Source: UBA5486 sp036744795 (lineage in GTDB: Bacteria > Bacillota > UBA4882 > UBA10575). Taken from it: a DNA stretch of 64,000 bases. Numbering within the stretch: position 1 is the first letter of the stretch; the number at the start of each line of letters is the position of its first letter. The position numbers and the translations under genes were made by a program. This document shows positions 43,504-52,964 of this stretch, piece by piece. The stretch is taken from contig DAIOHK010000007.1 of assembly GCA_036744795.1 (NCBI GenBank), positions 1 to 64,000 of the forward strand. The letters are read 5' to 3'. Under the pieces are notes generated by a model. The model had not been told where the DNA came from. It did not search any database and saw nothing but the letters and a program-made list of their open reading frames with translations.

Positions 43504-45288
43504 TTAATCAATATTTTCAATTAAGATGATTTGCTCTTCCTGAAACCATTCTTCCAGCAGAGCAAGGAATTTTCCATTTTGTTCACTAGTTAAAAAAGGT
43601 ACCGGATTCTCTAAAAGAATAGGCGATCTACTCTCTTTATGATGATACTTTGCTAGCGCAAGACGGAAGGACAGGTGTATATTTTCCCTTACCTTTGGCT
43701 CAAGTTGCACTTCTAATAGATCACCCTTTTCCCCTTTAACTATAAATTCTAACTTATTTCCTTTAATCTGTGGTCTAATTTTTTTATAATTGCCAGAAGT
43801 TAATAACTCCAGTACTTTGCTGGCATCTTGGTAGAGAATAACAAGTGGTTCATCTCCCACTTCTTCCTCTGTTTCCTCAATCATAGCCAAAGTATCTATC
43901 ATATGCTTCTTTTCTTCCTGTAAATAATCTATAAGCTCTTCAGTACCACTAAAACCAAGCTTATCCTGTAGTTTTTTTATTTCAACCTCAAACTTAATTT
44001 TTTTCTGCTTTATCTCTTTTAACTTGTTTGCTTTTGCTTTTACAGTTTCTAAATTTTCCTGTCCCGCTAAAGAAAGTAGTTTATCTAATTGTTGACGCAA
44101 GTCCTTCTCTCGTTGTACTGCCGCTTGTAATTTTTCTTGATTTTTCTCATTTTCCGCTTTTTGTACAACCGGATGTTCTAAACGGAGTAAATCATCCTGA
44201 TATTGAATTAGTAATTCGACTTCTTTTAAATAATCTTCTGGTTTTTTCCCTTTAAGAAGTAATCTAAGGCTTTCTCTAACCCCAGATAGCTCTCCAAGCA
44301 ACCACTCAATCTTTACCTTCTCTTCTTCAGCTTCTTTCCCACTAAATCTGGAAAAAATGCCCTTCCGCTCCACCGTTATTTCTGTTTCTAGCTTTTGAAG
44401 AAGAGCTGTTTTTTCATCTCTGATTTTTATAAGATCAAGCACTTTTCTAATAATCTCTGGTGTATACAAATCTCGATCAAAAGCAGCAATCTTCTTTCTG
44501 AGAATCCCAGCTTCCCTTTGGATGATCTTTTTAGCCTCTTGCTCTTCTTTAAGATGCTCCTCATAGAAGCTTCTCTCCAGTGCCGCAGCAGTATGTTCTC
44601 TGGTGATTTCTTCAAGAAGATCATTTTGCTCCATTGATAAAAACTTTCCATATTCATGGTATTTTTTTTCTTCTTCATCAAGTTTCTGAATTTCCGATTG
44701 GAGAAAATAAATGTTATTAATTAAATTTTCCAGCTGAGCCAGGTTTTTTCCCAATTGGCTTCTTTCTTCATCATCTTCCTCTTTAGTATCAAATTTAAGT
44801 TTTTCCCAATAACCATCAAAAATTAGTTGTTGCACATGTTCACGAATAATCGGAGCATGCTGGTTAAGATAGGGAGCACTTTTTTTATAAAGATAAAGGA
44901 CTTCAAAATCCAGAGGATTCAGTGTACCTATTTCACTATAAAGTAGATCCATAAGTACAGTAGAAGGAAGAGGGAAGAGACGCCTTCCCTCAAATTTAAA
45001 AACCTCAAGTGTTTCCTGGGAAAAGTCTCTTCCAATCAGATATTCTCCCTTTTTTGTCTTTATTGACAAGGAAGCAGAATACTTCTCTGCTTTATTAATG
45101 GGAGAATATTTTTCTAATTCTTCACGCCGGTGAGGAGGAAAACCAAATAATAATGCGACTATTCCGTCAAGCAAAACGGTTTTCGATTTACCTTTTTTTT
45201 TGATTACTTTACCATAAGATTCTTCAAAAAGAAACTCTTGATCGATAAAGGGGCCAAACCCTTTCATTCTAAGAATCTTTATCTGCAA
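43504..45288 (-). CDS. SMC/YhaN-like coiled-coil protein with degenerate ATPase
   Basis: A 594-residue protein whose ends resemble the YhaN/Rad50 type of SMC ATPase and whose middle (about residues 165-480) is long coiled coil. The N-terminal strand MQIKILRMKGFGPF is family-like, but where Walker A GPNEAGKST is expected it reads VIKKKGKSKTVLLDG (28-42), without the glycine loop. Near the end, where Walker B LLLDDP is expected, it reads SPILLENP (555-562), without the acidic pair. So ATP hydrolysis is unlikely. The start is TTG at 45288, and its GGGGTGAGG site lies in a hairpin (CACCCC with GGGGTG). It follows gyrA by 43 bases on the same strand. Function unknown; a structural role at DNA or the membrane is conceivable. 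Confidence 0.65.
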   Translation of the reverse strand: MQIKILRMKGFGPFIDQEFLFEESYGKVIKKKGKSKTVLLDGIVALLFGFPPHRREELEKYSPINKAEKYSASLSIKTKKGEYLIGRDFSQETLEVFKFEGRRLFPLPSTVLMDLLYSEIGTLNPLDFEVLYLYKKSAPYLNQHAPIIREHVQQLIFDGYWEKLKFDTKEEDDEERSQLGKNLAQLENLINNIYFLQSEIQKLDEEEKKYHEYGKFLSMEQNDLLEEITREHTAAALERSFYEEHLKEEQEAKKIIQREAGILRKKIAAFDRDLYTPEIIRKVLDLIKIRDEKTALLQKLETEITVERKGIFSRFSGKEAEEEKVKIEWLLGELSGVRESLRLLLKGKKPEDYLKEVELLIQYQDDLLRLEHPVVQKAENEKNQEKLQAAVQREKDLRQQLDKLLSLAGQENLETVKAKANKLKEIKQKKIKFEVEIKKLQDKLGFSGTEELIDYLQEEKKHMIDTLAMIEETEEEVGDEPLVILYQDASKVLELLTSGNYKKIRPQIKGNKLEFIVKGEKGDLLEVQLEPKVRENIHLSFRLALAKYHHKESRSPILLENPVPFLTSEQNGKFLALLEEWFQEEQIILIENID

Positions 45289-45331
45289 AAAACCTCACCC
45301 CGCTTATTTATATTAAGGGGTGCAACCATTA

Positions 45332-47776
45332 CTATTCTCCATCTTCTTCGGCTCTACTAACTACCCTGGCTAAGGCTACCACCCGATCCTCATCATCTAA
45401 ACGCATAATCTTTACTCCCTGCGTATCCCGGCCCATAGATGGGATACTTTTGACTGTTACTCTGATAATCATCCCACTGGCATTAATCAACATTAACTCA
45501 TGCTCAGGGTAGACAACTCTTCCGCCAACAATTTTACCATTTTTCTCTGTTAGTTTGAGAGTTTTTATCCCGATTCCGCCACGAGATTGCACCCGATATT
45601 GATCAAAAGGAGTTCTTTTACCAAAACCGTTTTCTGTAACAACTAAAAGTTCAGCATCATTTTTAACCACATCCATCGCTACCACTTGATCCCCTGAACG
45701 CAAAGTTATTCCTTTTACTCCCCTGGTTGTCCGTCCCTGTGGTCTAATCTCCTCTTCTGAAAACCTAATCGATTGACCTCTTTCAGTAATAATCGTGATT
45801 TCCCGTTCGCCATCTGTTAATCTTACAGCAATTAATTCATCACCTTCATCAAGGTTAATCCCTATCAACCCATTTTTCCGATTATTACTATATTGGGATA
45901 AATCCGTTTTCTTAACTACACCATTCTGAGTACACATCAACAAATAGAATTCTTCACTAAACTCTTTAACAGGGATAACAGCATTTATCCGCTCTCCGGG
46001 ATCCAATTGGAGCAAATTAATAATCGCTACCCCCCTGGCTTGCCGAGAGGCCTCTGGAATATCAAACCCTCTTATCTGGTAAACTAGACCTCGATTAGTA
46101 AAAAATAATACATAATCATGGGTAGAGGTAATAAAGAGATGCTCAACAAAATCTTCCTCTTTAGTACTAATCCCGGTTATCCCTTTTCCGCCCCGTCTTT
46201 GGCTTTTATAAGTAGAAATGGGTAATCGTTTAATATAACCGCTATGCGTAATAGTAACTATTATATCTTCATCGGCTATCAGATCTTCAATCGTTAACTC
46301 TTCTTCACTTAGGGCAATCTCGGTTCTTCTTGGGTCAGCATATTTTTCTTTAATTTCAAGGAGTTCTTTTTTTACAATGCCCATGATCTTTGCCGGATCC
46401 GACAAAAGATCCCGATAATAAGAAATAACTTTAAGGAGTTCATTATATTCCTCTTCCAGTTTTTCCCGTTGAAGTCCGGTCAGACTCTGGAGTCTCATAT
46501 CCAAGATCGCCTGAGCCTGTCTTTCAGAAAGACCAAACTTTTCAATCAAACCTTCCTTCGCCGCTTCCACCGTCTGGGAAGAACGAATCAGATTAATAAC
46601 TTCATCAATATGATCCAGAGCAATCCGTAACCCCTCAACAATATGAGCACGTTCCTCTGCTTTACCCAGATCATACTTTGTCCTTCTAGTTATGACATCT
46701 CCCTGATGCTGTAAATAATAGCGAATAACATCATAAAGTCCAAGAATTCGTGGTTCATTATCTACTAAAACTAACATTATTACACCAAAGCTATCCTGTA
46801 ACTGAGTATGTTTGAATAACTGGTTAAGCAGAACATTAGGATTTGCATCCCGCTTTAATTCAATAACGATCCTCATTCCTGAACGGTCTGATTCATCACG
46901 CAGATCAGAAATGCCCTCTATGGTTTTTGCGCGAACCAGTTCAGCTATTTTCTCAATCAGTCTTGCTTTATTGACCTGGTAGGGCAATTCTGTAACAATA
47001 ATCTGGCTTTTTCCTCCACTTAAGGTCTCGATCCTGGTTCTAGCCCTGACTTTTATGCTTCCTCTCCCAGTGAGATAAGCATCGCGGATTCCCTCCCGGC
47101 CTAATATTATTCCTCCTGTTGGAAAATCAGGACCCTTTACCACTTTCATTAGACTCTCAATATCAGTATCTGGATTATCAATCAGTAAAACGGCTCCATC
47201 TATTACCTCTCCTAGATTATGAGGAGGAATATTAGTAGCCATTCCTACTGCAATTCCTGATGAGCCATTTACCAGCAAATTAGGAAACCGAGATGGTAAA
47301 GCAAGCGGTTCTTCTAAACTTTCATCAAAATTAGGGGTAAAATCCACAGTATTCTTCTCAATATCCGTCAACATCTCCATTGCCAGCTTGGTGAGGCGAA
47401 CCTCTGTATACCTCATCGCTGCTGGCGGATCGCCATCAACAGATCCAAAGTTTCCATGTCCATCAACAAGGGTGTTACGATATGAAAAGTCCTGTGCCAT
47501 TCGGACAATTGTATCATAGATTGCAGCATCACCATGGGGATGGTACCTACCCATTACATCACCAACAATACGTGCCGATTTTTTGTATGGTTTATTCGGA
47601 GTGGTTCCGGATTCGTACATTCCATAAAGAATCCGCCGGTGAACAGGCTTTAGCCCATCCCGAACATCGGGAAGAGCTCGTCCGACAATTACACTCATCG
47701 CATAGCTAAGGTAGGATCGTTTCATTTCATGTTCTATATCTACTGGGATTACTTTCCCATCTATAATTTCTTCCAA
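45332..47776 (-). CDS. gyrA: DNA gyrase subunit A
   Basis: Breakage-reunion subunit of gyrase, 814 residues. The catalytic Tyr123 is in AAMRYTEVRL, and the C-terminal domain holds six beta-pinwheel repeats (about 500-800), with a GyrA-box-like QRRGGKG (QSQRRGGKGITG) that supports gyrase over topoisomerase IV. The quinolone region reads HGDAAIYDT, so Ala84 replaces the usual Ser (E. coli Ser83), and Asp88 is kept. The start is TTG after GGAGGGGAG. Follows gyrB by 34 bases. Confidence 0.97.
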   Translation of the reverse strand: MEEIIDGKVIPVDIEHEMKRSYLSYAMSVIVGRALPDVRDGLKPVHRRILYGMYESGTTPNKPYKKSARIVGDVMGRYHPHGDAAIYDTIVRMAQDFSYRNTLVDGHGNFGSVDGDPPAAMRYTEVRLTKLAMEMLTDIEKNTVDFTPNFDESLEEPLALPSRFPNLLVNGSSGIAVGMATNIPPHNLGEVIDGAVLLIDNPDTDIESLMKVVKGPDFPTGGIILGREGIRDAYLTGRGSIKVRARTRIETLSGGKSQIIVTELPYQVNKARLIEKIAELVRAKTIEGISDLRDESDRSGMRIVIELKRDANPNVLLNQLFKHTQLQDSFGVIMLVLVDNEPRILGLYDVIRYYLQHQGDVITRRTKYDLGKAEERAHIVEGLRIALDHIDEVINLIRSSQTVEAAKEGLIEKFGLSERQAQAILDMRLQSLTGLQREKLEEEYNELLKVISYYRDLLSDPAKIMGIVKKELLEIKEKYADPRRTEIALSEEELTIEDLIADEDIIVTITHSGYIKRLPISTYKSQRRGGKGITGISTKEEDFVEHLFITSTHDYVLFFTNRGLVYQIRGFDIPEASRQARGVAIINLLQLDPGERINAVIPVKEFSEEFYLLMCTQNGVVKKTDLSQYSNNRKNGLIGINLDEGDELIAVRLTDGEREITIITERGQSIRFSEEEIRPQGRTTRGVKGITLRSGDQVVAMDVVKNDAELLVVTENGFGKRTPFDQYRVQSRGGIGIKTLKLTEKNGKIVGGRVVYPEHELMLINASGMIIRVTVKSIPSMGRDTQGVKIMRLDDEDRVVALARVVSRAEEDGE

Positions 47777-47810
47777 ATTCTCCCCTCCATTGGCTTAACC
47801 TTACTATTTC

Positions 47811-49727
47811 CTATACATCCAAGTTTACAACTTCTCTTGCATGAGTGAGAATAAAATCCCGCCTGGGTTCTACCTTGTCACCCATCAATGTCGAAAAGAT
47901 TTCATCAGCAGCAACAGCATCTTCCAGTTTTACTCGGAGTATTGTTCTTGTTTCCGGATTCATAGTGGTATCGGCCAGTTGTTCGGCATTCATCTCTCCT
48001 AGACCCTTATATCTTTGAATTACTACGCCCTGCCGGCCGACGCTCTCTAGTAATGTGTTCAATTCCTGGTCAGAGTAGCAATAATGGTGTTTTTTTCCTT
48101 TTCTAACCATATAAAGCGGAGGCATTCCAATATATACATGACCCTCTTCTATAAGAGGCCGCATAAAACGGTAAAAAAAGGTTAATAGCAATGTTCTGAT
48201 ATGAGCTCCATCGACATCAGCATCAGTCATGCTAATTATCTTATGATAGCGGAGTTTGGAAAGATCAAATTCCTCTCCAATTCCTGTTCCTAAAGCAGTA
48301 ATCATCGCCTTAATTTCTTCATTGTTTAATATTTTATCAAGGCGCGCTTTTTCAACATTAAGAATTTTTCCCCGTAAAGGTAAAATTGCTTGAAATCTTC
48401 TATCCCTAGCTTGTTTCGCTGAGCCACCTGCCGAATCCCCTTCCACTAGATACAACTCAGATAATTCCGGTTCTTTGAAGGTACAATCGGCAAGTTTTCC
48501 AGGCAGAGAAGAGATTTCTAAAGCACTTTTTCTCCTTGTTAATTCCCGGGCTCTCCGTGCAGCATCCCTTGCTCTGGATGCTTGAATACATTTAGCAATT
48601 ATTTTCCGACCCACAGGGGGATTTTCTTCTAAAAACCTGGAAATGCCTTCATAAACCACAGATTCGGTAATCCCTTTCATCTCACTGTTTCCAAGTTTGG
48701 TCTTCGTCTGACCTTCAAATTGAGGAAAACGTAGTTTAACACTGAGAATTGCCGTTAGACCTTCCCGAACATCTTCACCAGATAAGTTACTTTCATTTTC
48801 CTTAATAAGATTATTCTTCCGGGCATAATCATTTAAAGATCTAGTTAAAGCCGACCGGAAACCCGAAAGGTGGGTTCCGCCTTCCTGTGTATTAATATTA
48901 TTAGCGAATGTATAAACATTCTCAGCATATCCATCATTGTACTGAATTGCCGCTTCAATAAGACTAGTTTCAACCTCTTTTTGGATATATATAACCTCTT
49001 TATGAACTGGTGTCTTGGTTTTATTTAAATGCTCAACAAAAGAGATGATTCCACCCTCAAAATGAAATGAGAGCTTCTTATCTTCACTTTCATCTTTTAA
49101 GTCAATTTTTAACCCACGGTTGAGAAATGCCATTTCTCTTAAACGATGAGCAAGAGTTTCAAAACTAAATTCACAGACCTCAAAAATCTCGGGGTCAGGT
49201 TTGAAAGTAACCTTTGTCCCGGTGCTATCGGTTTTTCCAATGGCCTCCACTTTACCTTGGGGTTTTCCTCTTTCATACCTCTGAAAATAAATAGTTTTAT
49301 CCCTTTTTACCTCCACTTCCAGCCAAGAAGAAAGGGCGTTAACTACCGAAACCCCCACCCCATGTAATCCACCTGATACCTGATAGTGCTCTCCACCAAA
49401 CTTACCACCAGCATGGAGTTTAGTCATCACTACCTCTAAAGCAGAGATTTTTTCTTTTGGATGAATATCAACAGGGATACCACTACCATTGTCTTCAATC
49501 GTTATCGATCCATTTTTTCTTATTGTCACCTTAATTAGATCACAAAAACCGGCAAGTACCTCATCAATACTATTATCTACAACCTCATATACTAAATGAT
49601 GAAGACCTCTTACACACGTACTCCCAATATACATGCTAGGACGTTTTCTAACTGCCTCCAGGCCTTCTAGTACCTGGATTTGTTCTGCATTATATCCTGC
49701 ATGTTGTATTTCATTTTTTTCCGGCAA
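47811..49727 (-). CDS. gyrB: DNA gyrase subunit B
   Basis: ATPase subunit of gyrase. The GHKL ATPase domain shows EVVDNSIDE, IEDNGSGIP and HAGGKFGGEHY, and the TOPRIM domain shows LVEGDSAGGSA and the DADVDGAHI metal site. I start at the TTG at 49727, giving 638 residues, because GGGGAGGTG lies 8 bases upstream; the GTG at 49736 is within that site. The order gyrB-gyrA next to recF is the standard origin arrangement. Confidence 0.97.
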   Translation of the reverse strand: MPEKNEIQHAGYNAEQIQVLEGLEAVRKRPSMYIGSTCVRGLHHLVYEVVDNSIDEVLAGFCDLIKVTIRKNGSITIEDNGSGIPVDIHPKEKISALEVVMTKLHAGGKFGGEHYQVSGGLHGVGVSVVNALSSWLEVEVKRDKTIYFQRYERGKPQGKVEAIGKTDSTGTKVTFKPDPEIFEVCEFSFETLAHRLREMAFLNRGLKIDLKDESEDKKLSFHFEGGIISFVEHLNKTKTPVHKEVIYIQKEVETSLIEAAIQYNDGYAENVYTFANNINTQEGGTHLSGFRSALTRSLNDYARKNNLIKENESNLSGEDVREGLTAILSVKLRFPQFEGQTKTKLGNSEMKGITESVVYEGISRFLEENPPVGRKIIAKCIQASRARDAARRARELTRRKSALEISSLPGKLADCTFKEPELSELYLVEGDSAGGSAKQARDRRFQAILPLRGKILNVEKARLDKILNNEEIKAMITALGTGIGEEFDLSKLRYHKIISMTDADVDGAHIRTLLLTFFYRFMRPLIEEGHVYIGMPPLYMVRKGKKHHYCYSDQELNTLLESVGRQGVVIQRYKGLGEMNAEQLADTTMNPETRTILRVKLEDAVAADEIFSTLMGDKVEPRRDFILTHAREVVNLDV

Positions 49728-49757
49728 ATAAAACACCTCCCCTAGGATTTTACCGGA

Positions 49758-49994
49758 TTACACTGGAATTTGTTTTAACCTTTTTTTTAATGTTAACGAA
49801 GAAATTGGTGAAAGAATAATATTTTTATCAGTAAAAATCATTGACTTTGGTTTACCATTAGTTATATCTATTAAATTTTGATTGGGAAAATTTTGTTTAC
49901 ACCAAAACTCCGTAACCTCTATTTTCTCCATGTTTAGAACAATTATTATCTCATCAATTCTAATTACAGTGTTACCACCCAGATGCAAAAACAT
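49758..49994 (-). CDS. remB: RemB-like (DUF370) regulatory protein
   Basis: A 78-residue protein with the MFLHLGGNTVI start typical of RemB (YaaB) and DUF370 proteins, DNA-binding relatives of RemA that regulate matrix genes in B. subtilis. The second ATG (49994) fits the family start and has AAGGGGG 7 bases upstream. It sits between the DUF721 gene and gyrB, the same place as remB in B. subtilis. The C-terminal half is more diverged. Confidence 0.8.
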   Translation of the reverse strand: MFLHLGGNTVIRIDEIIIVLNMEKIEVTEFWCKQNFPNQNLIDITNGKPKSMIFTDKNIILSPISSLTLKKRLKQIPV

Positions 49995-50026
49995 CTGCAT
50001 CCCCCTTTATCATCCGGATTTCCACC

Positions 50027-50485
50027 TTATCTGTTTTTTATGCTTTCATGTCGCTTATAAAAATTCATAAAAACCTGTTTCAGCTCCGGATCTCGAATTT
50101 CCTCCATTTTTTCACTTATTTTCGGTGGGATTTGTATATTATTAGCTGTTTTAATCTCCTCTTTTTTAGCAAAATCATAATCTTGAGTGATATCACCGAT
50201 CATTACTCTAACTGTTCTAATAATTCCTGGTCCTAAATATTTATTGTATTTCTTTATTATCTCCTTTTTAAAAAATGTTAAGTTATAGGCAAGGGTAGGA
50301 TCCGGAGTTTTAACCCAAAGAGTTCCATTTTTCATCATCACCGCTTCTGTCTTTGTTTTAAGATCATCTCCAATTACTTTTGGCCAATAATAAAGAGCTA
50401 ACCCTGTTTTAATCCGATTGCTTCTAGACCAGCTTTTAACAAAACCTTGAACTACTTCAGATATAGATTTAACTGTATTAATCAA
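50027..50485 (-). CDS. DUF721 (DciA-like) protein
   Basis: A 152-residue protein with the DUF721 domain in the N-terminal 100 residues (WPKVIGDDLKTKTEAV, then the NGTLWVKTPDPTLAYNL stretch). The domain is shared with DciA, which loads replicative helicase in bacteria that lack DnaC-type loaders. The start TTG overlaps the recF end by 8 bases, so it is coupled to recF. The C-terminal 50 residues are charged and variable. Helicase loading is an inference from the family and location. Confidence 0.75.
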   Translation of the reverse strand: MINTVKSISEVVQGFVKSWSRSNRIKTGLALYYWPKVIGDDLKTKTEAVMMKNGTLWVKTPDPTLAYNLTFFKKEIIKKYNKYLGPGIIRTVRVMIGDITQDYDFAKKEEIKTANNIQIPPKISEKMEEIRDPELKQVFMNFYKRHESIKNR

Positions 50486-51587
50486 CGATCACTCCACTCT
50501 CTACCCAAAGAGATTTAATCGCCGGACGTAAAACCGGGAAATCTATTGCCTCTGTTGTACTAATTATTGTCTGTGTTCCTTCTGTCAAAAGATGCAATAA
50601 TTCTTTTTTTCTTTTATTATCAAATTCAGAGAAAACATCATCTAAAAGTAGCAGAGGAGGAATTCCGTAAGTAGTCTCTATTAAATCAACCATTGCCATT
50701 TTCATAGCAAGAGCTGCGGTTCTTTGTTGTCCCTGTGAACCATAAGTTCGAAGTTCCCATTTTTTGTTTAGTAATAATAATAAATCATCTCGATGAGGGC
50801 CTACTAAGGTATAGCCTCTTCTAATCTCCTCTTTTTTTCTTTGAGAAAAAGCTTTTATGAACTCCTCTTTTATTGATTCCATCTTCAGAAACGGTTGTTT
50901 TCCTCCGGAAAAACGATATAAACAATTTAATTCTTCTTTAGCACCGCTCATCATTTGATGATACTGGTTAATCCAGGGACTAATTTCTTCCACAGCTTTT
51001 AAACGATAATATACAACTAAACTTCCCTCTTCTACCACCTTATTGGTCCAAACCTCTAATTGTGTTAAATCGCCAAATCCAGTTTTCATTCTTTTTAATA
51101 AAGAATTTCTTTGATACAAGGCTCGATAAAAATGCCGATATGCTCTTCGATACCCCGGATAAGTCTGGGCTAGATATAAATCAAGATAATCTCGACGGTT
51201 TTCCGGTCCTCCTTTTACAATTTGCAGATCATCTGGTGTAAAAATAACTATTCGTACCCGACCAAAAAGATCCTTTTTTTTCTTATAAGCTACTCCATTT
51301 ACTTTAACTAATAGACGGTTTAAATCCGAGCCAACTTCCAATATTAATGATTCTTCATTGTTTTGAAATTCTCCTTTAAGATAAAACCCGTTTTCCCCTT
51401 TTTTTACCAGTTCATTATCACTTTTAGCTCGAAAAGATCTTCCCAGAGTTAAGAAAGAAACTGCTTCTAGAAAATTGGTCTTTCCTTGCCCATTATTTCC
51501 ATACAAAATATTAATCTGTGGAGATAAAGAGACATCAGCAGAAAGGTAATTACGGAAGTTCCTAATTTTAATCTTCTCGAGATACAA
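50478..51587 (-). CDS. recF: DNA replication and repair protein RecF
   Basis: SMC-like ATPase for recombination at gapped DNA, about 369 residues. Walker A is YGNNGQGKT (residues 29-37), the signature and Walker B are near PPLLLLDDVFSEFD. The start is TTG at 51587, with GGGGAGG at the right distance; it overlaps the yaaA end by 20 bases. The longer in-frame extension up to 51668 lies inside yaaA and is unlikely. Confidence 0.93.
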   Translation of the reverse strand: MYLEKIKIRNFRNYLSADVSLSPQINILYGNNGQGKTNFLEAVSFLTLGRSFRAKSDNELVKKGENGFYLKGEFQNNEESLILEVGSDLNRLLVKVNGVAYKKKKDLFGRVRIVIFTPDDLQIVKGGPENRRDYLDLYLAQTYPGYRRAYRHFYRALYQRNSLLKRMKTGFGDLTQLEVWTNKVVEEGSLVVYYRLKAVEEISPWINQYHQMMSGAKEELNCLYRFSGGKQPFLKMESIKEEFIKAFSQRKKEEIRRGYTLVGPHRDDLLLLLNKKWELRTYGSQGQQRTAALAMKMAMVDLIETTYGIPPLLLLDDVFSEFDNKRKKELLHLLTEGTQTIISTTEAIDFPVLRPAIKSLWVESGVIVD

Positions 51588-51810
51588 AATTATTTCCTCC
51601 CCTAAATACCACAATAACCTCTCCATCAGGCATAACAACTTTGTCTCCAGGGGATATTTTCCTCCCACGTCTATTTTCTATTTTTCCATTAACTTTGATC
51701 ATCCCATCTTGAGTTAGTGTTTTAGCCTCACCCCCGGTCATTGCTGTTCCAGCCCATTTAAGAAGCTGATCCAACCGGATACTATTCTGCTTTATCTCTA
51801 TTTCGCGCAT
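51568..51810 (-). CDS. yaaA: S4-domain RNA-binding protein YaaA
   Basis: An 80-residue S4-like RNA-binding protein: IRLDQLLKWAGTAMTGGEAK, IKVNGKIENRRGRKI. Homologues lie between dnaN and recF in most Firmicutes, and B. subtilis YaaA takes part in 50S ribosome assembly. ATGGAGGAAAC precedes the ATG. Overlaps recF. Confidence 0.9.
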   Translation of the reverse strand: MREIEIKQNSIRLDQLLKWAGTAMTGGEAKTLTQDGMIKVNGKIENRRGRKISPGDKVVMPDGEVIVVFRGGNNFVSRED

Positions 51811-51821
51811 GTTTCCTCCAT

Positions 51822-52964
51822 TTAATAATTAAGTCTTAATGGCATTAGCACATATAAATAGTTATTAGAATCCTTTGTTTTCAAAACAGAAGCCTTCATT
51901 CCTTCAGAAAGGTTGAATATAACATCATCTACTGCCACAGATCGTAAAAACTCCATAATAAAAACAGCATTAAAACCAATGTCCATAGGGTGCCCATTAT
52001 AGGAACAAGCTACTTCCTCTGATGACTGACCTAGATCGGGTTCGTAAGAAAAAATTTCTACTTTTCCTTCGGAAAAACTTAATTTTACTGCTCGGTCAAT
52101 TAGTGAACTTCGTGTTAGTGCACCTAAAAATGATTCTCTGTTCAAAAGAGCTTCCCCTGTATAATCTTCAGGTATAACCTGTTCATACCTAGGAAACTGA
52201 GCATTAATTAATCTTGTATAAAAAATAACTCCATTTCCTACTGCATACAACTGCCGATTAAACAATAATAAATCAATCTCTTCATCTGGATCATTCCCGA
52301 AAATAGTTGCCATTTCCTTCATAGAGTTTACCGGTACTAAAATATTATTTTCAAAATTACATTTTACTGAAAGATCTTTAAGTACCAAACGATTAATATC
52401 AGTCCCTACCAAACGTAAAGATCCAGGTGACAATTCCCATAAAACACTTGAAAGAAAAGGTCTAGAATCATCGGGTGCAGTCGCATAAACTGTTTGTTTA
52501 ACAGCTTCCCAAAGAAAAGCAGAAGGAAGAGAAAATAAGGAAAAATCTGTATTCATTTCAATTTTATTTTCTCTTAGTAGAGCAATCGTCTTAACATCCT
52601 CTGGTAAAGCAGGATACTCTTCAGCCGGTAAAATGTTTAATTGAAAGAATGAATGTGCAGTTTTGATATTAAATGTTTTTCCATCATCATCAATACCCAT
52701 TTCAATTCTACCTGGTGGTAAATGTCTAATAATATCGTAAAAAGTTTTTCCGGAAACAACAACACGTCCTGGAGTAATAATAGTTACTTCAGGAATATTA
52801 ACCTCTATACCTTTCTCAAGATCACTTCCAAAACAGAATAAAAAATCATCTCTAGTCTCTAGTAGTAAACCACTAAGTATTGGTAAGGTGCTTTTTGTAG
52901 GAATAGCCCGAACTGCGATTTGCAAAGATCTAGCTAACTCCTCCTGGGAACAGAGTATCTTCAC
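51822..52964 (-). CDS. dnaN: DNA polymerase III beta subunit (sliding clamp)
   Basis: Processivity clamp, 380 residues, with three repeated clamp domains and a C-terminal YVLMPLRLNY tail. The N-terminal KILCSQEELARSLQIAVRAI and the ALLNRESFLGALTRSSL segment fit. The start is GTG at 52964 after AAGGAGG. It lies 421 bases downstream of dnaA with origin sequences between. Confidence 0.96.
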   Translation of the reverse strand: MKILCSQEELARSLQIAVRAIPTKSTLPILSGLLLETRDDFLFCFGSDLEKGIEVNIPEVTIITPGRVVVSGKTFYDIIRHLPPGRIEMGIDDDGKTFNIKTAHSFFQLNILPAEEYPALPEDVKTIALLRENKIEMNTDFSLFSLPSAFLWEAVKQTVYATAPDDSRPFLSSVLWELSPGSLRLVGTDINRLVLKDLSVKCNFENNILVPVNSMKEMATIFGNDPDEEIDLLLFNRQLYAVGNGVIFYTRLINAQFPRYEQVIPEDYTGEALLNRESFLGALTRSSLIDRAVKLSFSEGKVEIFSYEPDLGQSSEEVACSYNGHPMDIGFNAVFIMEFLRSVAVDDVIFNLSEGMKASVLKTKDSNNYLYVLMPLRLNY

